The notes under the pieces were generated by a model, which was given only the letters and a program-made list of their open reading frames with translations, was not told the DNA's origin and ran no database searches. Of a stretch of 64,000 nucleotides of DNA, positions 59,901-64,000 are shown in pieces. Both the position numbers and the translations under genes were made by a program. The stretch covers positions 145,001 through 209,000 of the forward strand of contig CM056555.1 of the NCBI GenBank assembly GCA_029721515.1, given 5' to 3'. The stretch's first letter is position 1. Every line of letters begins with the position of its first letter. This DNA comes from Synanceia verrucosa (Eukaryota; Chordata; Actinopteri; Perciformes; Synanceiidae).

Positions 59901-60560
59901 GGAGCTGCTCTTTTATAATAGTAACTATAACAATAAGTTAATATTCACAAACACGCGTCTAATGAAGTTAAGAAACTGACGTATTAATGACGTAGAAGTT
60001 ACAGTGAGTACTGTATTCAGTCAGGAAATAAATCAAACCTGTGCCGGGTCCGCTCCTAGCAGCGGGTGTGGGGGCAGCAGCAGCGGGTCTCCCTGCCGGG
60101 CCAGGAGCCACTGTCCCGGCCTGCAGAGCTCCAGCAGCCCGCTGGTAAACTGCTCAGTTCCAGCCCAGCGGAGGCTCTGTCTGCTGCGGGCTCCCAGCAC
60201 TACTCTGTCAAGGGGCACCGGATCCAGAACCCGGACGCTCCCTGTGCTGCCAAGCTTTTGGAGCCCGTGGTGTCCCAGAAATAGGCGGCTGGTGAACAAA
60301 CGGACCCGGCTCCCAGAGTCGACTGCGCGTGAGTTTGCTCCTCCGCAGCCCGCACTCTCTTCCTCGGTGGTCGTGTGAACGCGTAGTAAAATGCCGCTCC
60401 TCCCGGAGCCCTGGGCCCGCTGAGGTGTGAAGAGAACGGTCGGTGGGTCGGTGTCATTCCGGAAAACCGAGTCCAGGTGAGATTTTAATATCAAAACATC
60501 CAAAGGACTCAGGTGTGCAGGAAACTTCTCCAAAGTACACAACTCCACCCGCGCCGCCAT
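49958..60560 (-). CDS. pex6: Peroxisomal biogenesis factor 6, AAA+ ATPase, complete 16-exon gene
   Basis: The exons, listed separately, sum to 2,991 nt (996 residues plus stop); human PEX6 has 980. Pex6 pairs with Pex1 in a hexameric type II AAA+ motor that pulls ubiquitinated Pex5 out of the peroxisome membrane using ATP. Seen: an N-terminal domain (residues ~1-450, poorly conserved); D1 with Walker A GPAGSGKMT (496-504) and a degenerate Walker B region (CVLLLRNLQ); D2 with Walker A GPPGTGKT (760-767), Walker B FFDELDS (D819, E820), SRGRSGDSGGVMDR, GATNRPDLLD and LLRPGRFDKL, all intact; and the C-terminal ELLRYRNIQQNLAAK. D2 looks fully catalytic. D1 has Met where human has Thr after the P-loop Lys. 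Four CTCF-like motifs, two SINE copies' worth of insertions and several CA repeats lie in or beside the gene. Confidence 0.95.
50311..50450 (-). CDS. pex6: pex6 exon 15
   Basis: The acceptor is ttgtgttcag and the donor gtaaga. It codes FYLDSAVDLQQVVDRCP and GADLYALCSDAMTAAIKRK, the D2 helical subdomain. Confidence 0.95.
50774..50892 (+). mobile_element. tRNA-derived SINE, 3' fragment (copy 3)
   Basis: Tail half only, from gatgaactggagactagtcc to aatggatggatg, more diverged than the other copies. It lies antisense in pex6 intron 14, very close to the exon 14 donor. Confidence 0.75.
50902..50916 (+). promoter_or_regulatory. CTCF-like motif
   Basis: It reads ccagcagggggcact, a close match to the CTCF core, between a SINE fragment and the exon 14 donor. 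Confidence 0.4.
50925..51002 (-). CDS. pex6: pex6 exon 14 (78 nt)
   Basis: The acceptor is tgtgtcttcag and the donor gtaaga. It codes FDKLVYVGINEDRLSQLQ and ends ILR plus two bases. A SINE fragment ends 32 nt past the donor. Confidence 0.95.
51275..51322. repeat. (TG)n microsatellite beside pex6 exon 13 donor
   Basis: About 24 TG units with one ca interruption, starting 11 nt downstream of the donor on the gene strand. Confidence 0.95.
51334..51450 (-). CDS. pex6: pex6 exon 13 (D2 sensor region)
   Basis: The acceptor is ctctcctcacag and the donor gtcaga. It codes VVSQLLAELDTLQSPAGV and GATNRPDLLDQSLLRPG. A 48-bp CA array begins about 11 nt after the donor. Confidence 0.96.
51543..51651 (-). 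CDS. pex6: pex6 exon 12 (D2 Walker B)
   Basis: The acceptor is tgtgttcag and the donor gttagt. It codes VFCRARSAAPCVVFFDELDS and APSRGRSGDSGGVMD. The Asp-Glu pair is intact. The SRGRSGD codons overlap a CTCF-like motif. Confidence 0.97.
51571..51587 (-). promoter_or_regulatory. CTCF-like motif in a coding exon
   Basis: The plus strand reads tgcgccccctgctggga. Its complement has CCAGCAGGGGGCGCA, a strong match, inside pex6 exon 12 where it codes the Ser-Arg-Gly-Arg stretch. Confidence 0.4.
51737..51798 (-). CDS. pex6: pex6 exon 11 (62 nt)
   Basis: The acceptor is tatgtttcag and the donor gtctgt. It codes VKGPELINMYVGQSEENIRE, the conserved pore-loop and second-helix region of D2. Confidence 0.95.
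51799..52355 (-). other. pex6 intron 10
   Basis: Ordinary AT-rich intron; nothing else recognised. Confidence 0.6.
52356..52561 (-). CDS. pex6: pex6 exon 10 (D2 Walker A)
   Basis: The acceptor is ctgtccgaacag and the donor gtagaa. It codes IPDVRWEDVGGLQQVKKEI and GPPGTGKTLLAKAVATEC, very close to human PEX6 D2 as I recall it. Confidence 0.97.
52562..53120 (-). other. pex6 intron 9
   Basis: AT-rich intron with a CTCF-like sequence tcactagagggcagaaa at 52626-52640; otherwise nothing recognised. Confidence 0.55.
52626..52640 (+). promoter_or_regulatory. CTCF-like motif
   Basis: It reads tcactagagggcaga, a moderate match to the CTCF core, in pex6 intron 9. Confidence 0.3.
53121..53238 (-). CDS. 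pex6: pex6 exon 9 (linker to D2)
   Basis: It codes VGRLEEDLCSSGVTILNQDF through STSIGAPK. The acceptor (gcgcgcgcag) follows an alternating purine-pyrimidine tract of about 70 bp with no pyrimidine run. The donor is gtgggg. Confidence 0.9.
53241..53331. repeat. Compound (GC)n(AC)n(CAA)n array against pex6 exon 9 acceptor
   Basis: Ten bases of gc repeat, about 58 bases of ac repeat and about 20 bases of caa repeat. The gc end touches the splice acceptor at 53239-53240. Alternating purine-pyrimidine DNA of this kind is prone to Z-DNA. Confidence 0.95.
53395..53471 (-). CDS. pex6: pex6 exon 8 (77 nt)
   Basis: The acceptor is cttcctcctcag and the donor gtgaga. It codes GFVLGDLSALMVEAGRAA and RRLLHT, equivalent to human GFVVGDLYALL. 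Confidence 0.92.
53787..54060 (-). repeat. Dispersed repeat family A, copy 3
   Basis: Reverse complement of the window-start copy and of the 14.7 kb copy. It is the longest version, about 270 bp, joining the blocks that are split between the other two. Confidence 0.75.
53790..53806 (+). promoter_or_regulatory. CTCF-like motif at edge of repeat family A
   Basis: It reads aggcactagagggcgct, matching the CTCF core closely, at the boundary of repeat copy 3. Confidence 0.4.
54096..54458 (+). mobile_element. tRNA-derived SINE, near full length (copy 4)
   Basis: tRNA-like head with A-box-like gtagtggttagca and a B box ggttcgaatcc, then the body and an atgg-repeat tail. A short change near cgtcatttgtcacagc separates it from copy 5. 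It lies antisense to pex6. Confidence 0.88.
54472..54525. repeat. 27-bp tandem duplication
   Basis: Two consecutive identical units beginning ctgtccagagtgctgaaac, between the SINE tail and pex6 exon 7. Confidence 0.9.
54572..54758 (-). CDS. pex6: pex6 exon 7 (D1 end)
   Basis: The acceptor is gtttttcag and the donor gtacgt. It codes VVVVATVCRPRELSAGV through DVNLERLSKLTA, matching human MVVATTSRAQDLPADV as I recall it. Confidence 0.92.
54759..55367 (-). other. pex6 intron 6
   Basis: AT-rich, with tata/acat-rich simple sequence near 55095-55160; no other feature. Confidence 0.55.
55368..55570 (-). CDS. pex6: pex6 exon 6 (D1 Walker B region)
   Basis: The acceptor is ctgtgtgcag and the donor gtcaca. 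It codes VDCVSVCADTPAASEV through QPCVLLLRNLQLLL and ends SGVST plus two bases. The position of Walker B lacks the acidic pair, in line with the degenerate D1 Walker B known for Pex6. Confidence 0.9.
55571..56545 (-). other. pex6 intron 5
   Basis: It holds a foldback element at 55.8-56.05 kb and a short (GGC)n at about 55776-55790; the rest is AT-rich. Confidence 0.65.
55827..56046. mobile_element. MITE-like foldback, ~220 bp
   Basis: The left end gccaaggttatgttttcact and the right end reading inward (gccaaggaggttatgttttc) are inverted copies. Similarity extends inward for about 70 bp, through gtttgtttg and gatttgtaggttgcaaa. There is no coding capacity. The sequence style recurs in many fish genomes from memory. 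Confidence 0.7.
56546..56651 (-). CDS. pex6: pex6 exon 5 (D1 Walker A)
   Basis: The acceptor is gtgattgtag and the donor gtacgg. It codes SLSGCSVLLHGPAGSGKMT through LNLHLLK. The P-loop Lys is followed by Met (ATG), then Thr. Confidence 0.92.
56753..56884 (-). CDS. pex6: pex6 exon 4 (entry to D1)
   Basis: It codes ASTSSPVPWVSVEG through SPPGLVNTVELLSSI and LPHLHH; human has a matching LSPPGLEALV segment as I recall it. Phase requires the acceptor after ccagag (exon starts at 56884) rather than the ag two bases upstream. The acceptor has no pyrimidine tract: a 50-bp CA/TG array sits directly against it. Confidence 0.88.
56885..58606 (-). other. pex6 intron 3 (1.7 kb)
   Basis: It begins with a (CTT)n-type tract (about 57060-57110) and the CA array next to exon 4. 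The rest is AT-rich with a GC-richer patch at about 57770-57960 holding compact gattggt boxes. No exon is supported. Confidence 0.55.
56891..56940. repeat. (AC)25 microsatellite against pex6 exon 4 acceptor
   Basis: A pure 50-bp AC run ending six bases from the exon. Confidence 0.97.
58607..58776 (-). CDS. pex6: pex6 exon 3
   Basis: The acceptor is tttgtctcag and the donor gtcagt. It codes RWIPSPPVPGGRHSVSF through LLSEHFSTP, with two bases left over. It includes ACPAFARELHIQPV before the D1 region. Confidence 0.9.
58777..59121 (-). other. pex6 intron 2
   Basis: A 345-bp intron; the reading frame of exon 2 continues about 85 nt into it. Nothing else seen. Confidence 0.55.
59122..59748 (-). 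CDS. pex6: pex6 exon 2 (N-terminal domain)
   Basis: The acceptor is tttgtcttcag, phase 0. It codes 209 codons from VQQHLLELLVLE to SCTLRMK. The donor gtgctt is weak but is the in-phase choice that joins exon 3; the frame runs on past it, so the 3' end is slightly less sure. Confidence 0.85.
60039..60560 (-). CDS. pex6: pex6 exon 1 (start codon, N-terminal domain)
   Basis: The ATG at 60560-60558 opens MAARVELCTLEKFPAHLSPL, and the next in-frame Met is far downstream. The exon is 174 codons ending GADPAQ, with donor gtttga. The start context is ccaagATGg, inside a YY1-type motif. Confidence 0.92.
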
Positions 60561-60578
60561 CTTGGACGTGCGTCATCG
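60553..60578 (-). promoter_or_regulatory. YY1-type motif at pex6 start codon and CRE-like site
   Basis: The gene strand reads gatgacgcacgtccaagatggcggc. AAGATGGCGGC fits the YY1 consensus and contains the initiator ATG. tgacgcac just upstream resembles a CREB/ATF half site. Both are common in TATA-less housekeeping promoters. Confidence 0.5.
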
Positions 60579-63013
60579 TTGCGGCTACCGCTTGGTTTCC
60601 GGGTTTCAGCGCATCAGTACCGCCTCCTGGTGGACGACTCCCACTACTACTGCTGCTATACTTATTAAATTTTATCACACTGCTTACAAATACAATAATA
60701 TCCATGTTTATTATCATTATTATTATTATTATTATTATTATTAGATAATAGTTTTATGCCTATTTTATATCAATAGATTTCTATTTCAGTTTCGCTCACA
60801 GTCACTGGTAATGACCACAGTCTGAATTATATTATTTACGTCTATAATATTATTTACTACACAGGACCGATGGTGTGACAGTGTGCCTGGCAGACAATAG
60901 TTTTGATAGATTTGTGACAGAACGGGCATGATAATAATAACAATAATAATAATAATAATAATATGAATTTATTACCACAGCCAGAACGAAAGAGTACTAC
61001 AGAGTAAAGGTACTGTTGGAAGTAGCATTTAAATCTTACTTTATTGGGTGTTTAATAATTTTTTTTGTTATTATACTTTTCAATATTTTCTGCTAATAGA
61101 GCCCCCTAAATGCTACAAACTGTTCCTTTGAAAATGTCCTCAGGGATGAATATTTTTTTACAGGTACTGAATGCTGTTCTTAGTGATATAACGTTACCAA
61201 ATAAAATTACTCAAGTACAATTTTGAGGTACTTATACTTTACTAGAGTATTTTGATTTTATGCAATTTTATACTTCTACTCCACTACGTATCAGGGGGAT
61301 ATATTGTACGTTTTAATGCACCGCACTTATCTGATATATTTACTTTACAAAAGTATAGTTTAGATGAATAATCTATATCAATATATTATTGTATATTTAG
61401 CTGCCTATCAGGTATTTTAAATTCACCATACCATAACCAGCTGCCATATTAATGAGATGTATATAATACTAATACTTAAGTGCTGTTATTGTAGTATTTT
61501 GTACTTTTACCTGTGATATTTTAAGTATATTTTGATTCTAATACTAAGGCGGCACGGTGGTGTAGTCGTTAGCACCGTCGCCTCACAGCAAGAAGGTACT
61601 GGGTTCGATTCCTGGCCCGGGGCCTTTCTGTGTGGAGTTTGCATGTTCTCCTCATGTCTGTGTGGGTTCTCTCTGGTACTCCGGCTTCCTCCCACCATCC
61701 AAAAACATGCATGGGGATTAGGTTAACTGGTTAATTTAAATTGACCGTAGGTGTGAATGTGAGTGTGAGTGGTTGTCTGTCTCTATGTGTCCTGTGATGA
61801 GGTGGCGACTTGTCCAGGGTGTACCCTGTCTTTCACCCTAAGACAGCTGGGATAGGCTCCAGCCCCCCCGACCCTATGAGGAGAAGGTAGAAAATGGATG
61901 GATGTCGGCCAGTTGCAAGTCGACATGGACCTGATCTGAACCCAGGACGCTGTGGAAAGCCCAGTCCCCATGTTTAATGGAAACCAGTGAGAAAAGAATG
62001 ACAAGACGTCCGTCCACATGACCAAGACTTTACTTCACAGCTCAGTGCCCATGGACCCCGTACAAACACAACATGGGCTCCAACAACCAGCAAACCTTTG
62101 CACTGTCAGCAGAATCCAAGCAGGTATAACTTCCTCTCATGGTTAACCCTGTTTTTCTCATGCGTAAAAAAACAGGCAAGATGTCAACACATTGGAACAG
62201 AAGGTTGAAGACTACACTTTGCTTGGCAAGATAAAAAATAAAGATGTCTTTATGGGAAATGATTATATTATATACAATTCAGAGCATAAAGAAAATAAAA
62301 ACACCCAGAAAATAGAATGATTAAAGCATGCCCAATGTCACACCATGAGGAGGAGGCGAGCGGCTGAGCGATTTATTTTGTGTTCACATCCAACTCTTCT
62401 CTTTATCCAAGACCATAATACGTACAGGACATAGTCAGTAATCTATTAGCATATTAACATTATTTGGGCATTCAAACCAGTCCAATTCGGTCTTTTTTGT
62501 GTCCATTTATCCCAATAGGACAGGGAGAACTATATCAATAATTTTAATAACGTACATATTTTTCTATATGTTGTTTTCCTTCTACAGATTCAAGGTTTGT
62601 GATATACTTTCACCATGCAATGTGAACCAAGCAGGGTACTGTCAATAGAGGAGTAGTATAGCTATGGACAAGTTGGGAGTACTGTGTAAGGCGAGAGTTT
62701 CTGAAACTGGACTTGTTGGAGGCCATGATTCTCCGCTCCACAAACCAGTTAAATCAGGGTTTGACCAGGGAGCAGCAGACACATCCATAGCACCATGGCA
62801 GCAACGCTCCTGTACGACGGTCAAGATTACTGGAAGCCCATGAAGATAGTTCAGTAAGCTGTCCTTGGAAAAAATAAGAGGTCCGTGAACATTAAATGAA
62901 TTGAAGGATTGTAATATCACAGTCTTACATGGAATCAGGTGAGACCCTTTGAGGTGTAGCTTGTCCAAAGACTGATTATACCCAAACATGTCTCAGCTAT
63001 GAGTCTCTTTGTA
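60579..63013. other. Intergenic region between pex6 and the right-hand gene
   Basis: It holds (ATT)n at about 60710-60744, (AAT)n at about 60931-60963, a full-length SINE at 61.5-61.9 kb, and the presumed 3' UTR of the right-hand minus-strand gene (to a TTTATT at 62372-62377, its AATAAA). The upstream part next to pex6 should include the pex6 promoter. Confidence 0.55.
61548..61904 (+). mobile_element. tRNA-derived SINE, near full length (copy 5)
   Basis: Head ggcggcacggtggtgtagtc with A-box-like sequence, B box ggttcgattcc, body and aaaatggatggatg tail. It is the cleanest of the five copies. All five lie on the plus strand. Confidence 0.88.
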
Positions 63014-63422
63014 TTATCTAGTGGGCACCACCTTCTCCTTGACGTTCAGCTTCCCCTTGACTGCTCCGGCTGCTTTGGGCCTGATCCTGGCAGGCGCAGT
63101 GCCAGAGGAGGTTTGGGCAGTAGCTTCCTGTGAGGCGCTGCGCCGCATGGTTGTCGCAGTCCTGGGTGGTAGCATGGGGACAGTTGGGGCTCGAACTGAA
63201 AGGGGCTGCCTGGAAGGACATACTCTCTGAGGGGACGGGCTGTCAGTCCTGCAGTGGGTGGAGCTAAGGCTGCGCCGTGTACCGAACAGGACTCGTAGGG
63301 GCATTCGAGGGCTGCCGGATGGGCCAGCTGATGGACGGGCACATGAGGAGGAGGAGGACCTGGGTGAGACTGGTTTGGATTTCCGCTGAGAGTTGAGAGT
63401 GCTTAGTCCAATTTTCTGGTTC
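63014..63422 (-). CDS. Last coding exon of an unnamed gene (basic, Ser/Pro/Arg-rich tail)
   Basis: The acceptor ttctgtccacag is followed by G, completing the codon split with the upstream exon at the window edge. The frame runs 136 codons, including stop, to TAA at 63016-63014. It codes NQKIGLSTLNSQRKSKPV, a run of Ser, then many SP/RS sites (RRSLSSTHCRTDSPSPQR) and a Lys-rich end GKLNVKEKVVPTR. This looks like a disordered, phosphorylatable tail, perhaps of a cytoskeleton-binding or signalling protein. I do not recognise the gene. Confidence 0.75.
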
Positions 63423-63985
63423 CTGTGGACAGAAGAGTACATGAAGATGTAATTCTAAATAATTAAAAATATTAGGGATGCATACAGTACCTGTTAGTTG
63501 ATTTGTCAACAAATTGGTGTTTTTGGTCTTAAGTTGACTGGATGGTGGATGCTTTCATTCCCAACCTGTTTGCTGTTAAAATAACCTCTGAACAGGTTTG
63601 TTTGGGATCATGTAAAAGTCAAGTGAACCTTGATGAGGACCAAATATTTAAACAGAGGCTGCCTGTGTTTTGTTGTTTGTGGTGTAATAAAAAGTGCAAA
63701 AAAGAGTCAACTGGACTTGCATGAAGTTTTTTGAAGACACATCACCTCTCATCATCCATCAGTTCTCAGAAGCCTCTTGGATGAGAGGTGAAACGTCCAG
63801 TTGACTCTTTTTGATTTACCTTGATCTGGATGACTGAGAACCTGCACAGACAATGTGGTGCTGTCATGTGATTCTTTGTGGAGTATGTGACAGATCTGTC
63901 AATAAATAAATTTAATCATTGAGTGTTGTAATAGTACTGAATTATAGTGCTTCAAAATCACTGAAAAGGAGAAACAGAATCCTAC
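63423..63985 (-). other. Intron of the unnamed right-hand gene
   Basis: It contains the nested inverted repeat at 63.70-63.81 kb within a dispersed-repeat block; the rest is AT-rich. Confidence 0.65.
63640..63860. repeat. Dispersed repeat with nested hairpins (Penelope-like 3' region)
   Basis: Outer arms aaaaagagtcaactggac (63699-63716) and its exact complement (63795-63812) enclose inner arms tcacctctcatc (63743-63754) and gatgagaggtga (63780-63791). The stretch cagaagcctcttggatgaga and ttaccttgatctggatgact is familiar from 3' ends of fish Penelope-like elements, from memory only. Confidence 0.55.
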
Positions 63986-64000
63986 CCGTTGGTGAAGGAC
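63986..64000 (-). CDS. Edge of the preceding exon of the same unnamed gene
   Basis: Fifteen bases reading SFTNG (last codon split) end at the donor gtagga. Phase 2 matches the phase of the next exon exactly, supporting the pair. Confidence 0.65.

Noticed and set aside
62642..62989. A 115-residue minus-strand frame just past the last stop of the right-hand gene
   Set aside because: It lies in the presumed 3' UTR, lacks conserved features and has no supporting splice sites.

Overview
This window is vertebrate nuclear DNA, almost certainly from a teleost fish. It has long GT-AG introns, abundant dinucleotide microsatellites, tRNA-headed SINE copies of a kind common in fish, a decayed LINE, MITE-like foldbacks and an AT-rich satellite. 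There are no bacterial-style operons. Genes were assembled by hand from splice sites, reading phase and recalled vertebrate orthologues; no database search was run.

Layout. (1) 1313-27290, plus strand: the last six in-window coding exons of an EAG-type voltage-gated potassium channel, kcnh1. They run from the S1 segment through the pore and cyclic-nucleotide-binding homology domain to the stop codon. The PAS-containing 5' exons lie before the window. Its introns hold SINE, LINE, microsatellite and foldback sequences. (2) 27291-42654: the kcnh1 3' region, a pyrimidine-rich tract, a retroelement-like segment and about 7.6 kb of satellite with a unit of about 167 bp. (3) 42655-46006, plus strand: a tentative four-exon gene for a lysine-rich protein that I do not recognise. 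Its phases agree except for one +1 frameshift in exon 2. (4) 46007-49800: no gene seen. (5) 49958-60560, minus strand: a complete pex6 gene (peroxisomal AAA+ ATPase) in 16 exons. The exon lengths sum to 2,991 nt (996 residues plus stop) and every junction is in phase. (6) 62.4-64 kb, minus strand: the last coding exon, and the edge of the preceding one, of a gene I cannot name, whose tail is basic and rich in Ser, Pro and Arg.

The genes are not a functional unit. kcnh1 makes a plasma-membrane K+ channel, and Pex6 works with Pex1 to extract the import receptor Pex5 from the peroxisome membrane. The most notable observations are: a Met in place of the conserved Thr in the first Walker A motif of Pex6; dinucleotide repeats directly against three pex6 splice junctions; the satellite with an approximately 840-bp higher-order period; the unrecognised lysine-rich gene candidate; a perfect 26-bp hairpin; and six CTCF-like motifs, four of them inside or next to pex6.
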